Below, one piece after another: positions 46,320 through 58,549 of a stretch of DNA of 64,000 nucleotides (positions within the stretch are counted from its first letter, which is position 1; each line of letters opens with the position of its first letter). Below the pieces are notes generated by a model. That model had not been told where the DNA came from. It ran no database searches and saw only the letters and a program-made list of their open reading frames with translations. The position numbers and the translations under genes were made by a program. The DNA is from Phallusia mammillata (Eukaryota > Chordata > Ascidiacea > Phlebobranchia > Ascidiidae). The stretch lies in NCBI GenBank assembly GCA_003260075.1, contig QLIY01000541.1, positions 1-64,000 on the forward strand. Reading direction: 5' to 3'.

Positions 46320-49300
46320 ATGCTTCGTGTAGCATTAGTTTTAAGCTCTTTACTGGTTGTCAGTTTTGCTTATAAAAGCCCAAGAGATCCTCTTTTTTGG
46401 GATTTGGTAAGTAGCCTGCAAAACGAACACCACTATAGTAAACATTTTAATGATAAGAGTTTCTTGAAAAATTGTTTTCTGTCTCATTTCTTAAAACCCT
46501 TGAAAACGACGTTTTACAACTGTTGATGTTAAATAATGTTAAGGGGCTTTGATTTGGTGTCATCAGTTTTAAATATAGTTATCGAAAAAAATGCTTGCTT
46601 TAAACTGAATCAGTTTGTTTATGTAAAGAAATATTTTTTCGCCGAAAAATAATCATCAGTTTCTTAGTCAAATATAACCCAATTTACTGTTTTAAAGTTG
46701 AAAAAGGCTAATAGTGACCGATAGTTAAAGCCAGTGGTTCTTAAACTTTTTATTGTCGGGGCCAAATGGTAATTTTTTAAGTAAGGAGCCGCAAAAAACG
46801 AGACTTTAGAAAATCACTAAATATTATCACCTTTAAAGCTAAAATAGCCATTTTTATGGTTTTCTGAGGTCTGAGGCGAGCGGCAAAATAAGTAGTTAGG
46901 AGCCGCATGCGGCCCTAAAAGCAGGGTTTAAGAATCACTGGTTTAAGCCCAAGAAAATATCAAACAAACGTATCGTCAACCAGCTTGCATAGTTAATAAA
47001 CTTTGTCGTTCAACTGGTATAATGCTAAACAAATACTAAGTTTAGTTGTTTTTTTCAAGAACTCTTCACGAAAAGCCTTTGTTCTTGTGTAATTATTTTT
47101 CATCACATTCCGCTACCCTTGTTTATTTTCGCTTGTTGTGCTCGCAATATGTCTGTAGCGTCGCACCTTTAGTGCACAGCCTGGATAAACTGCCAGTGCG
47201 AGCAACAGAGTTTAATTTGATCAAGGTTGAATGGCGCGCGCAATAAACGCGGTTTTCTGCAAAGAAACGCGACAAGTGAAAATCAGAACGAGCAATAGCG
47301 ACACCATACGTGTGACAAACAGATGTACAGTTAGAAGCAACATACCAAACTTTGATCTCTCCAAGCTTTTCGATTACGTATACGATCACAGGTTGACTAT
47401 AAGCACGGCGTTCAATGCAGCCGAGCCACTTCGTCGCACAGATACACAGGTTAATGACCAATTGAATCTTCCCCACTGTAATGGTTGCGGTATAATTATG
47501 CATTCAAGTAAAGCATATAAAACGACGCTATTAGAGGCACACCAACTTACCGATAATTAAACCGGGTTGCAACAGTATAATGCACAACACAATGTATGCA
47601 ATTCCAACTTGGGTTTCTCTACAATATAAGACAACGTACTGTCAATAACTGGTACTGTACCAGATTGGAAAGAATTTATCCTCCGCGCAATATTTTGGAT
47701 TTCCCCTTGTAATCCGCGCAAATTTGGGCATTTTACGTGTAATCCGCGCAACTCAGCATAGCTTTCGTAGGTAACTATAATAAACTTTTTTTTTAATTTT
47801 ATATTTTCGTTTTACAATGAAGTTCTATGTCGTCACAAGCCTTATTTCGCGAACAATCCACGTAAATCAGTCAAGCACATCGAAACTTACCGATCGTCAC
47901 GCTTGAAATAACAGTTCTATTTCGCCNCTATTTCGCTAACTTAGTCGTTAAAAGTACATTTATCTGTATTTTTAGGACGTAGTTTGACTATTAAAGTGAC
48001 TGTCGGCTGGGTAAGTTACATAAAATAATGTTTTCTGTATGAAAAATAATTAAAAACAATTAAAAGCAGTTTGGCAATCAAAAACTATCCCCACAAAACA
48101 AATCAGCAAAATGTTTGAATCGTTATGAAAAATTGTAGAATCTAGCAGAACAGCTGCGTGCGCAATAGAGCAAAATTGAAGATTCGTCGTGTTTATTTCT
48201 TTATTTAGTTGTTCTTTTTGTCGGCTGGATAGTCTTGCAGACGTTACATACAAATTGCGTTATTCGTTAAATCCATCTGTCAATCAAAAGTCTATCGATC
48301 CCAGCAGAAAATTGTAATTCCGCGCAAAAATCCGCGCAATTATTTGGACGAAAAAAATATCCTCCGCGCAAAAATAAAACTTACCAATCTGGGTACTGTA
48401 CAGGCAAATCGTAATAACATAGAATGCTCACCGGTAACTCAAGTTTTTACACAGTTCAAATATATCCGTCGACAGTTGGCATATTATCAGTAAACTTCCT
48501 TATTTAGAAAGAAACACAGACCAGTTAGTTACCTATTGCATAATCACTTTCATGCGGTCAGCACATAAAGCAGACACTAATAAACGCAAGCCATGCGGTC
48601 TCGCACAAGGTAATTGCACCACAATGGATTTGACGTCACAACGTCATTGTTGCGTCAATAGCAATGCCCGTACATAACAGCTTGACGCCACTAGAGGCAA
48701 GAAATCTCACAATATCATTCATTGCTCTGATGAAGCCCTACCGTTCTGGTGGTCAAAACGCCAGCAAAAATACAAGTTCTTGAACCCCCCCCCCTCACAA
48801 TATCATTCATTGCTCTGATGAAGCCCTACCGTTCTGGTGGTCGAAACGCCAGCAAAAATACAAGTTCTTGAACAAACAACTTATATTTTGTTTAGCATTA
48901 CACCAGTTGAACGACAAATTTGTTAAAAAGTTTAAGTCCTGTTGATGGTTTTAATTCATTACTGAAACTGCTGTTTTGGTCTCGAAAACACAGAAATAAA
49001 AATCACAACAAACCACAATTATTGTCGAGTATACTTTCGTTATTTTGTTGCGTAACGGCATTTTAAGCTTTTTTTGTGATTCGTTCGGGTTATTTTGATC
49101 AATTCTTGATTATTCATAGTACGCCAGGCCTATTAAAGGCGTTGTATCGAATCAGCTGATCTCCCAAGCATGCCTGCAGTGGGATTCGAACCCACGACAG
49201 GAGTCTTTCCGGGACTCGCGTTCTACCAACTGAGCTGCACAGGGTCAGAGGAGAATCCGCCGAAAGTCGAATCACAAGCACCGTTGCTGGCTGTGTATGC

Positions 49301-50432
49301 TGCACATGTCAGCTTCGTAGTAGGGGATCGCCAGTTTGACCATATCTGCTTGTTTATTTAACTATCAGTTCAATCATGAGACACTGTTAATAATATCTCG
49401 TTTGATTTCAGGACGAAGGTGAAATATGTTTGGAAGGTGATCAATGCAAATCGGACTGCTGTGCATATGACCCTTGGGAACTAGGACGGTGCGCCTTGAA
49501 GTCCATAGAGAATGCTCCATGTGAACAAGATGTAAGTATCAGAGTGTAAACGGGCCTGAAATTGGAGCCCGAACCCGAAAGTACAAGCCCGAAACCCGGC
49601 CGAACCCGAATCGTTTTTGAGAAGCCCGTTTAGGCCCGAAAGTTTGATTGACAGACCTATACATTGAAGCCTCAGAAAATATCAAGACAACAAACACAAT
49701 AGACCAATGGTCTTGAATAAGGCGGTTTAGGACTGTTTCACATTAATTCAAGTCCAGAAACTGGCCACTCGGCCGGTTAAATTTATTTAAGAAAATACTA
49801 ACACAGTGTGTAAAATGCTATTTTTAAGCCCCCCCCCCAACCTAAGCCCGAACCTGACCCCAACCCCGCCCGAACTTTTCAATGTAAAAGCATTGAGTCA
49901 TTGCATGATAATTGAGCTTGGCCATTATGGAATCTCTGTTGTGTATATTCAGTTGTGGCATTAAACAGATTTAGTGCTGCACGGCTTTTCAGCTTGTTAC
50001 TTCCCAACAAACTGAAAGAACGTTAGATGACTACAAAAGACTTTATGGCCTGTCTTGTCACCAGCTGCACTGATGAGACCTTATAGCCAGTGGTGGGATT
50101 CAGCCGGTTCGCTAGAACCGTCTCGCGAAATTTTATGAGATCAGCGAACCAGTTAGCATTACTGGTTACTATATCAATGGACTTTTTGCAACACAACCAG
50201 AAAAATATGGCTTTTGTGATAGAACCGGCTGATAAAAAAAAATGAATCCCACCACTGCTTATAGCTTCAAACAATGTGCACTGTTTGCAGTTCATTTAAA
50301 AGTTGTAAAGTTTTTACCATTTTTTAGGCATGGGTTGACATTTATCACATCTGTCCATGCGAAGCGGGGCTGGAATGTGACAAGGACACCAAAGTATGTG
50401 TGGACCCAAATGAGGCAACAAAACTAATTTGA
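46320..50432 (+). CDS. Colipase-like secreted protein A
   Basis: Small secreted protein. Exons 46320-46406, 49412-49531 and 50328-50432 join in phase 0 to give 103 residues. Residues 1 to about 17 form a signal peptide (MLRVALVLSSLLVVSFA). The mature part has the ten-cysteine colipase pattern: GEIC, QC, DCC, GRC, PC, CPCEAGLEC and VC, close in spacing and wording to vertebrate pancreatic colipase (GELC, QCKSNCC, ARC, KCPCERGLTC). Colipase binds pancreatic lipase and anchors it to bile-covered lipid, so a gut lipase cofactor is the likely role. The same fold occurs in Dickkopf C-terminal domains and prokineticins, which stay possible. After likely signal cleavage the chain begins YKSPR, recalling the colipase activation peptide that ends in Arg, but this is speculative. 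A 3' splice site lies 19 nt before the ATG and AATAAA directly follows the stop. Confidence 0.88.
46732..46940. mobile_element. hAT-like MITE, intact interior
   Basis: TIRs CAGTGGTTCTTAAACT and AGGGTTTAAGAATCACTG. Flanks GTTAAAGC/GTTTAAGC match 7 of 8. Its uninterrupted interior is the reference for what the poly-C run replaces in the copy at 59719. Colipase A intron 1. Confidence 0.85.
47231..47560 (+). CDS. Uncharacterised 109-residue open frame in colipase A intron 1
   Basis: ATG-initiated frame with ordinary amino-acid composition and no low complexity (for example PNFDLSKLFDYVYDHRLT and HCNGCGIIMHSSKAYK). It lies inside the 3-kb first intron of colipase A. The opposite strand is also open for 126 codons (47123-47503). 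I see no signal peptide, no family motif and no clear splice context. It may be a decayed mobile or retroposed gene fragment. Confidence 0.2.
   Translation: MARAINAVFCKETRQVKIRTSNSDTIRVTNRCTVRSNIPNFDLSKLFDYVYDHRLTISTAFNAAEPLRRTDTQVNDQLNLPHCNGCGIIMHSSKAYKTTLLEAHQLTDN
47661..48391. mobile_element. 731-bp DNA transposon-like element with perfect 10-bp TSD
   Basis: Ends CAGATTGG...CCAATCTG are flanked on both sides by GGTACTGTAC (47651-47660 and 48392-48401). Three copies of TCCGCGCAA-type 9-mers lie near each end, all in the same orientation. No coding capacity seen. A single N at 47927. Located in colipase A intron 1. Confidence 0.85.
48708..48873. repeat. Direct duplication around a short C run
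   Basis: CTCACAATATCATTCATTGC...AAGTTCTTGAA occurs twice around C at about 48785-48793. Only one base differs. Confidence 0.9.
49117..49260 (-). mobile_element. tRNA-derived SINE in colipase A intron 1
   Basis: GTGGGATTCGAACCCACGAC and CTCGCGTTCTACCAACTGAG, with part of the body to the left. Confidence 0.75.
49540..49880. mobile_element. MITE, CAGAGTTGTAA family, truncated right end
   Basis: Begins CAGAGTGTAAACGGGCCTG nine bases after the colipase A exon 2 donor. Holds an 8-9 base C run at about 49829. Confidence 0.65.
49915..50285. repeat. Dispersed repeat B split by the 50088 MITE
   Basis: TTGTCACCAGCTGCACTGAT before and ACAATGTGCACTGTTTGCAG after the MITE. Confidence 0.6.
50088..50257. 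mobile_element. hAT-like MITE, CAGTGGTGGGATTCA family
   Basis: CTTATAGC is duplicated exactly at both flanks. It is inserted in a dispersed repeat shortly before colipase A exon 3. Confidence 0.9.
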
Positions 50433-50434
50433 TC

Positions 50435-50440
50435 AATAAA
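50435..50440 (+). terminator. Polyadenylation signal of colipase A
   Basis: AATAAA three bases after the TGA stop, implying an extremely short 3'UTR. Confidence 0.6.
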
Positions 50441-50620
50441 TGATAAACGATGGTATGGTAAAATGGTGGTGTTTCTGACAGACGATTTGCTAGTGAAGCA
50501 TTTGAGTTGTTTAAGAATCAACATGGTAGCGGCAAAAAAACTTTGGTTAAATTTGACATGACAAATGATATAAGGCATTAAGTCGCATTTACAAACTGAT
50601 AGAAACGAGCGTGCTCCCAT

Positions 50621-50947
50621 CAGAGTTGTAACCGGGCCTGAAATTGGACCCCAAACCCGGCCCGAACCTGAATCGTTTTTGAGAAGCCCGTTTAGTCCCG
50701 AAAGTTTGATTGACAGGTCTATACATTGAAGTCCCCGGAAAGACCAAGACAACAAACACATAGACAATTGGTCTCGAACATTTAAGGGCGTTTTAGGGCT
50801 GTTTGACATTAGGTCATGTCCAGCAACTAGCGACTTAGCTAGCTAAATTTACTCAAAAAATACTGACACAGAGTGTAAAAGTCGGAGCGTTATTATAAAG
50901 AAACCTAACCCCGAACCCGGTCCGAAACGCCCCACCCGACAACTGTG
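50621..50947. mobile_element. hAT-like MITE, CAGAGTTGTAA family
   Basis: Left end CAGAGTTGTAACCGGGCC, right end ...CCGACAACTGTG. GCTCCCAT is duplicated exactly. Interior shared with 43795, 49540, 51734 and 54205. Confidence 0.85.
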
Positions 50948-51733
50948 GCTCCCATGGTGGGATTAGGGACACAAAATCAATCATTGTCTTATTGCGCCTA
51001 TCGACTAACACATTGACCTCAACTTACTTTTAGATCAGATTTGGTCAAACTATCGAAAATAAAGCATGGGGTAACCGTTGAAAGTTAATTAAGTCCGAAA
51101 GTATATCCGCACCAGCATGTAGGATTAATTTCACCTAGTTTCATAGTAATAAAAAATGATCCAAAGGCAGCTTGTTACATGACAGACAAGAATTAAATAT
51201 CTTATCTATGTCAAAAATTGTTTGAGGGGTTTAAAAAGAGTTAGACAGTTTGGTATGGCTTAACTTGAAACACAATACAGAATTCTCTTGCTGGCGGAGG
51301 CAATTTTTTACAACACGCAAAAAAAGACAAATACTAGGCGTTGAATATAACATAGTCAGACTTGGACAACTAGACTTTTTTCGTTTTTATTTTCAAATTA
51401 GATTAGAATTAATATTTAGATTTAAACTAACCAACTGCAGTACATTTCAAATTTAAACCCGATATTTCTAAATTAGATTGGAAATAAAATTACAGCCATT
51501 TTGCTCTAATTTGGCGAATGAGACAACTAGAATCATCTAGTTGACCACGTCTGCACATCAGTCATTTGACACAGCTTTTTCGTTGCGAAGACTGAAATTG
51601 TACAATATACAACAATTTAAAGAGAGTTGGTTCAAAATATAAAACCCTACGGATAAAAGTATAAGTGGTGTTATTTTCTTCCCCAAATAGGACATGCGCT
51701 TGTCATTTTAACTAAAAAATAGCCACCAATTCA

Positions 51734-52160
<427 letters not shown>

Positions 52161-52864
52161 GGCCACTTAAGACGAAATGTTGAGAAACAAACGCAATTGT
52201 ATTTGGCCAATTAGCCATAACGGTTTGGCGTACATCGCGGTAATGTTTGCACACAGCGAGTGGCAGGACTCATATATTTATTTGCGCATATTATGTGGCT
52301 TTTTTTATTCCGCTTCTGGGTATCTGATAACCTTAGTCTGCATTTCCTAACACAGTAAGTGGTAGAAAAATGATTTACGTTTATTTGTGGTTATTTCATT
52401 TTTATCCGTTTTGACACTAGGGATGCCATAGAATACGCCTCACGTAATAATCATATAACGGTAGAGCTATTAACACCATACCTCACGGTAGACCCACATT
52501 TAGCTAATTTTTCATAGGTGGCGTAAAGAGCTGAATTATTTAGTTAGCGGCTAAAGAGGGGTTGGGTTGGGAAATAAGTTTTTAAAAATTTTACATCTGT
52601 AACCAAGTTCTTTTTCTAGTTTTATTGAATTTTGAATGTCAATACCTTACCCCGACCCTAATAGCTTGCAATAAATATCGCAATAACGGTTACAAGCGAA
52701 ACTATTTTACGCAGTTAAATATATTTAGCTTATTGCTGAAACAGTGATATTACTGCAAAATACTAATATGCTTAGATTTTGAAATAGGGATACAAAACGT
52801 TCTCTCTATTTCCGGCTGCATCTAGTTTTTTTTTTACTTCACTGTGGATTTCCAGTGTGTACAG

Positions 52865-53192
52865 CAGGGGTGTCCAAAGTGTGGCCTGTGGGCCAAATGC
52901 GGAACCGGGGACATTTCACGTGGCCCGCGGCTGTTTTTCAAATTGTTTCGCAAAAACGTTTTGGGTTTTGGCGACTTGCGACTTCACGCAAAAGCCTTCC
53001 ATGAAACCGGTAACAGCAAAGTGTACAGCGTGCTGACGCAACAAAATCCCACAATTTCCTTAAATCCCGTATATTTGAGTTCAATTTTTTAAAAACGTTG
53101 GCCCGCGGGCGTTTTCATCTGGCAAAAATTGGCCCGCGGGCGTCTTCATCTGGCAAAAATTGGCCCCCACTAAAAAAGTTTGGACACCCCTG
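52865..53192. mobile_element. hAT-like MITE, CAGGGGTGTCCAAA family
   Basis: TIRs CAGGGGTGTCCAAA and TTTGGACACCCCTG with GTGTACAG duplicated exactly. Interior GGCCCGCGG repeats. Confidence 0.9.
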
Positions 53193-53199
53193 GTGTACA

Positions 53200-54170
53200 G
53201 TGTACATTGAGCCTAAATAACAAGTGTAACAGCTGCTAGCTTGCGTTTAACAGTTGTAAGCCAGGCCAAGGGATTTATAGTAGTCCTAAGTGTAGAATTC
53301 AAGCCTTGTGCTAATTTTACTTTTCTAGTCTTTTTACGGGCACTTTATTTAAATGAAGAGTGATTAAACTAGTAAAGCACCGAAGTGTCGGTTTCGGCCC
53401 GAACTTTTTTGAAAATTCAACCGAAGCCGAACTTTTATATTGCATGAAATTATTAAGGGCTTAAATTTCGTTTTCGCCCATACGAAATATCATAAATTAA
53501 CTATTTGTTGCATCTATAAAATACGAGCCACGTTGTCTGCAAAATATTACAAGTTTACTAAAGCTTTCGAATTGTGAAAGTGATTATGGTTTGTCATAAT
53601 TGAGTTTACTTGCAGCAACAACACAAGGTTCAGTTAAAAACGTCCAGAACGGAATTTTAGGTTCGGCCTGATTCGATCAAAACGTCAAAACAGTCCAAAT
53701 TATGTTACGTACCGTACATAACATAAAATTCTCCACCACGGCACAACTTAATACACTCACAACTAACTCAGATACTGCTGTAACACAAACTAGACTGCAA
53801 GTGTAGAAACAAAGGAAACCGTGAAAGCAGAACGCATACAAGGTTGGCAGTTATGTCGTAATAATGGACTTATGGCGCAATGGTTGCAACGGCGGGTAAA
53901 GTATTTTTTATTGAGCAGCGTTACTGTCCGTTACAGTATGAATGAAATAGATTAATTTCACCCCGACTTGACATGTGTGGCAAAGCTACTAACTGAGATA
54001 AGAAGTCACAACAGACAAAGTCTGCTAAATACCGATAGATAGCGTAATGAGCACAGTTGTGTTAATTAACAGTGATATTAGGGTAGGGTTAGTAGCTGTA
54101 TTACAATCCCTATTTAGACTTGTTTTGGAAGTCACACTTTTGGTAAAACATATTTAATAAAAGCAACGCC
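53200..54170. other. Gene-free stretch between the colipase genes
   Basis: AT-rich. 54000-54130 is a dispersed repeat copy. No coding exon recognised. Confidence 0.5.
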
Positions 54171-54204
54171 GCAGTGTATATATCATGCTACACGTATTCT
54201 GCTG

Positions 54205-54518
54205 TGCACATTGTAGGCGGGTTCAAAATTCGAGCCAGAATCCAAAACCCTTTTTCAGAAGAAAGTTTGATTGACAAGCATATACCCAAACGCCTGCTAA
54301 TAGTACATAATATGTTTTACAATAAAGACAAAAATAATATAATGTACAATAAAAATAGATTATTTTGACTTTTTAGGGCTGTTGGGCATTCGATGAATTT
54401 TAAAAAGTACTCACCTGCAGTTTATTCAAATAAAAAATACGGATATAGAACATAAAGTTATATGATTAAAGCCCGTTTTTTAAAAAAAGCCCAAACCCGT
54501 CCCGTATTAGAACTCTGG
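54205..54518. mobile_element. Diverged MITE, CAGAGTTGTAA family
   Basis: GGCGGGTTCAAAATTCGAGC, AGAAAGTTTGATTGACAAGC and a right end AACCCGTCCCGTATTAGAAC. Confidence 0.5.
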
Positions 54519-54529
54519 TAACTTTCAGC

Positions 54530-54660
54530 ACTTCGTCTTTTGGCCGACTTACCTTCTGAGGAGCGTGACAAAATTTACTAGAAAATATACCTGGTAAATA
54601 CATTGGTCTAAATTTATCCTTCGTACAGGCCTATGCTATTGTGGGTGTATGGGAATCTAG
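54530..54660. repeat. Colipase-upstream segment, copy 3
   Basis: TACCTTCTGAGGAGCGTGAC and AGGCCTATGCTATTGTGGG, about 0.3 kb before colipase B. It supports duplication of promoter and gene together. Confidence 0.5.
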
Positions 54661-54909
54661 CCAGATGCTATCCCTTTTCCACTGACCTTTCGATAAATAC
54701 GTCTAGCTTTAGCCATGTGTAAACAAATAGGCCCAACAGAAAGTGCTATAGGATACAGAATAGATGCATGTTTGGAGGTGAAAGCTAAAATTAGGTTTGT
54801 AGACTTGACAAACGTTTTAACACAAGTTACAAAACAAACTAGATTTGATACATGTCTATTTTAAGAAAATGCACCCTAATTATTGTTTGAAACAGTCAAG
54901 TAAAAAATA

Positions 54910-54926
54910 TTTTTTCTTTGTTGCAG
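54910..54926 (+). promoter_or_regulatory. 3' splice acceptor upstream of colipase B start
   Basis: TTTTTTCTTTGTTGCAG ends 14 nt before the ATG. It could be a 5'UTR intron end or a trans-splice site. Confidence 0.55.
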
Positions 54927-54940
54927 GCATAGAATAAGAA

Positions 54941-57107
54941 ATGTTTCGTGTTGCTATAGTCTTGGCCGCCTGTCTATTGGTGACTACTCTTGCATTCAGA
55001 AATCCAAATGCAAACTATGGATTGCTCTTTGGACTAGTAAGTACACAAAAAGTACACAAAAGTGTAAAGTATCCCCTCTGGAACAGCATGGTGTATAATA
55101 GGCAGGAGCAGTGGTTTCCAACCTTTTTTGTTATGTGCACCCTTTTAGTCAAAATTCAAATCTAATTTCCCCTCACAAATTTAGTTTGCTATATATATAA
55201 AATATATAACTTAATTATGTAATTCTTAGAACAGAAATTTTCTTTTTCTATGCTCATATATGGCAAATGCAGCAATAACACATAGCACAGACAACCAGTA
55301 ACAGATTAATATTGTGACTCAAATTCCCCCCCTACAATTTTTTTCAAAAACACTCTAAATTTCCAGAATTTAAGCGTCTAGTAGCCTCACCTACAGCAGT
55401 TTTCACAATTCTTTTTATGGTGGACGAAGAGTTTACGATATAACTGTTATCTGTGCTGATTTAAATACACTATGCAACCTACTGCGTATATTTATGCGAA
55501 AAAAACGCGTCTTGAAAGCTAACAACTCTGTTAAAAAGATCGGTTCTTGTGTTTTGCAACTTTTTTGAAAACATAACTGCGCTTTTTATCTCTGTGATAG
55601 TAATAATAATTTATCAAAATGACACTGTTTGGGTTAGTAACGTGTAACAACGTGCTATGTAATGCATTGTAACGCAACTTTGGTCCGGTGAAGTATAAAC
55701 AATATTTGTTAAAAAGGCATTTAAAAACTAACTTTAAAACTTACTTTCTAATAAAAAAATTTCAAAAACCTACTTTCAAACCCTATTCCTCTTTAGCTGG
55801 TAAACTAATCATTCAGCTCTATCAAAATTTGGCTAAATGTGGGTCTGTCGTGAGGTACGGCGTTTGAGCTCTAAGCCAGTATGGGGCCTGTTTACAATTC
55901 CGGTTCGGCACATCACTAATTAAAACTAATTTTATTTCTTTTCAGGACGAAGGAGAGCTGTGCTTAGAAGGTACTCAGTGCAAATCGACGTGCTGTTTGC
56001 AACCTGATTGGGAGCTAGCACGATGTGGCCCGCTGTCGATAGAGGGCGCCAGATGCCAAAAAGACGTAATGTAGTTTTGTAAAGTTGGACATAATCTCGA
56101 TTTTTTTCGGTACGCCTGTCCTATACTGACATAAAAAACCTTGACCAGGATTCGTCCCCGGGAGTGCCCTGGGTTCAAGGCGCTTGAGTTGTTAGTAGGC
56201 CAAAGTTTTAGGCTAGGTTTCTTTTCGGCCCTGTTTAAGTTTTAATAAACAGGTTAAACTCCAGGCTCACACACAGGTTATGTGTTTAATATTATCGGTA
56301 TCTCTATGTTGAACCCCACCCTCTTTCCCAAAAACTGATGGTTACATTTTAGGGCCCCCCTCGACTGGTCCCACCAACGTTCTAGTCGTGTTTACACACA
56401 ATGCGCCAAACTTAGTGCTAAGCTTTAGTCACACAACGCTTCATAATACGGTGTAGCTGCAGCGCGTTTATTCTTGATCAACCACTTATTTTGCGTTTTT
56501 TGACTATTCGTCGTTGTTCAGCTATTTCCTACTTGGATTGTTTTGGTGCTATTGTGGCACTATGTGTTCTTTCACCGAGCGAATTTGTAGTTGGTTTCAG
56601 CGTTTAGAAAACATTCTCATAAACTTTTTATTTAGGAAAATCCGGTTTTTCATAATTTTTGAGTTGGGTTATGTTTATTTCGCTGGGTGAAAGAACACAA
56701 TTGCACTAAAACAATTACCATGCCGGAAATAGCTGCGCAACGTTAAAACGTTATGAACCGCTAAGCAGTGAAGGGCACTATTGGTGGATATTGACTAAGT
56801 GAGCTGCAGCTATTTTGTGAGATAACGCTTTATAATACGGCGTATAGCTGCGTAACTGTATTATTGCATTAAATAATCAATTTTGTTTAGTGCTTTATTT
56901 GTGTCGCTCAGTTTTTTTACACCTAGAAATTAACTCTACCATTAAAGCTGTTGGTTATAAAGATTTAACTTGACAACAACTGTTATACTTTACTCTTTTC
57001 AGCTTGTCATTGACTTCTACGAACATTGTCCTTGCGAGGCTGGCTTGAAATGCGAAGAAGTAAATGATGTAAAGATCTGCGTGGACCCAAATGATCCACC
57101 GTACTAA
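54941..57107 (+). CDS. Colipase-like secreted protein B
   Basis: Tandem paralogue of the gene at 46320. Exons 54941-55036, 55946-56065 and 57003-57107 join in phase 0 to give 106 residues. Signal peptide MFRVAIVLAACLLVTTLA. The mature chain shows GELCLEGTQCKSTCC, ELARC, RC, HCPCEAGLKC and ICVDPND, the full ten-cysteine colipase set. Exon 2 has the same length (120 nt) and both exon borders sit at the same codons as in gene A, so the pair arose by duplication of the whole gene. The first intron is 0.9 kb here against 3.0 kb in A. The likely role is a lipase cofactor, inferred from the family. A strong acceptor (TTGTTGCAG) ends 14 nt before the ATG, and AATAAA starts eight bases after the stop. 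Confidence 0.88.
56410..56590 (+). repeat. Dispersed repeat A in colipase B intron 2
   Basis: CGGTGTAGCTGCAGCGCG and CACTATGTGTTCTTTCACCG. Confidence 0.62.
56660..56845 (-). repeat. Dispersed repeat A, inverted relative to 56410
   Basis: GTGAAAGAACACAATTGCAC and CCGGAAATAGCTGCGCAACG. It lies head-to-head with the previous copy. Confidence 0.62.
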
Positions 57108-57114
57108 TATGGTC

Positions 57115-57120
57115 AATAAA
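57115..57120 (+). terminator. Polyadenylation signal of colipase B
   Basis: AATAAA shortly after the TAA stop, in the same relative place and TCAATAAATGA context as in colipase A. Confidence 0.6.
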
Positions 57121-57175
57121 TGAGACATGGCCGTGTGAATTTGTGTGTTTATAGAAAAAAATGGTCCAAAGAATA

Positions 57176-57660
57176 GACTAAAGCAAAGTCTACAAAAAAA
57201 CAAGTTGTCCAACCCATTCCTACGCAATAAAGCCTATGGAGGCATTTTGTGTCCATGGTGATACAGCAGGTGTAGGAAAATAACACAGATATTGTCTGAT
57301 TTTTACAAACTAGGGAGCTCAAACGCAAATTTAATTCGCCAAATTGCATGAAAATTTCGGGTTCTAATATTTTAACGTAATATTACAAGCTAAATTGATT
57401 TTTTCATGTAAATTTGGCCGCTTATTTTTCATGTAAACTTTAAATATTTGCATTCAGCCTCAAATGTTAGAAACCCAGAGTTTTTTCGATTTGGTCAATC
57501 AAATTCGCGTTAAAGCCCACCAGGTTGTAAAAATAAGACAATTCATGTATTTTTCCCCATACCTGCTGTATTTATTTCGACACAAAATGGCGTCCATGGG
57601 GCTCTATCGCGTAACAATGGGTTGGACTATTGTGTTTTATGTCTGCTTTGGCCTGAAGCA
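57176..57660. repeat. Fold-back element after colipase B
   Basis: Imperfect inverted arms of about 170 bp (57176-57350 and 57485-57660), both carrying GTCCAACCCATT...CATGG and ATACAGCAGGT or their complements. Confidence 0.75.
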
Positions 57661-57737
57661 GTGATTTTTAATTCGGTACGTGTAATTCCTTCCCTGAAAA
57701 CATTTGATTAGTTAAGAAGTTCGCATTTCTTTAATTA

Positions 57738-57917
57738 TTATTAGCTGCAAACAGTGTACACCGTTTCTCTACATATAACATGTCATGAGTGCAGCTGGCC
57801 ATGAGAGATAGGCAATATAAGCTAAAGTAGTTACCTTAGCACACTCCAGATTGCTGAAAGTAACAGGCTAAAACGTTATACCTCACCAACCTGTTGGATG
57901 CCACAACTGGGCATTTA
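57738..57917. repeat. Dispersed repeat B
   Basis: AGTGCAGCTGGCCATGAGAG and GGATGCCACAACTGGGCATT. Confidence 0.58.
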
Positions 57918-58549
57918 TAACAAAAACAACTGGTTTATTAAGGATATTAGGACAGAGGTGGCGCTCGAAGGTTCAGCAGCAAGAACAGCACAAAGACAAA
58001 ATCGGTTTCTGCAAATATGTACTACTTCAGTTAAGGCGACAAACGAGAAATTATCAGTACAGTTGATTATTACCGAACTATTATAGGACCAGACTCACAG
58101 TAACATTTAAAGCGACCAGTAGATTTAAAGTTCTACAAATACGTCATCACATTCATTACATATTACCAAACTATATTATTAACGAACTGTGCGACTTTAA
58201 GCAACAAAAATCCTACTGAAAAATACACTTATTTACAGAAACAACACTTTGGCTGACGATGGTGGAATCTATGGTCCAGAAATGTACAGATTACACATTG
58301 GACGACCAGGAACAGTTCAGTTAGTTCAAATTTTCCATCCGTTACCGAAAAAACAAACATAACAAGTCAATTAATAAAGCACGCTGCCTTTATAACATCC
58401 AGTCGCTATAATAAACACGAGGCAGCCACGCTTACAAGACCTGACTTCTATAAAACAATGCCAAGGTTGTGACATCATAAGCACCGATTAGGAGTTACTG
58501 GCAGGAAACATAGAAAACATTATAATATGTACTGTTTTCACCATTTAAG

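Noticed and set aside
49170-49260. tRNA gene
   Set aside because: A and B boxes are present, but the sequence continues into the shared SINE body and lacks a complete acceptor stem.
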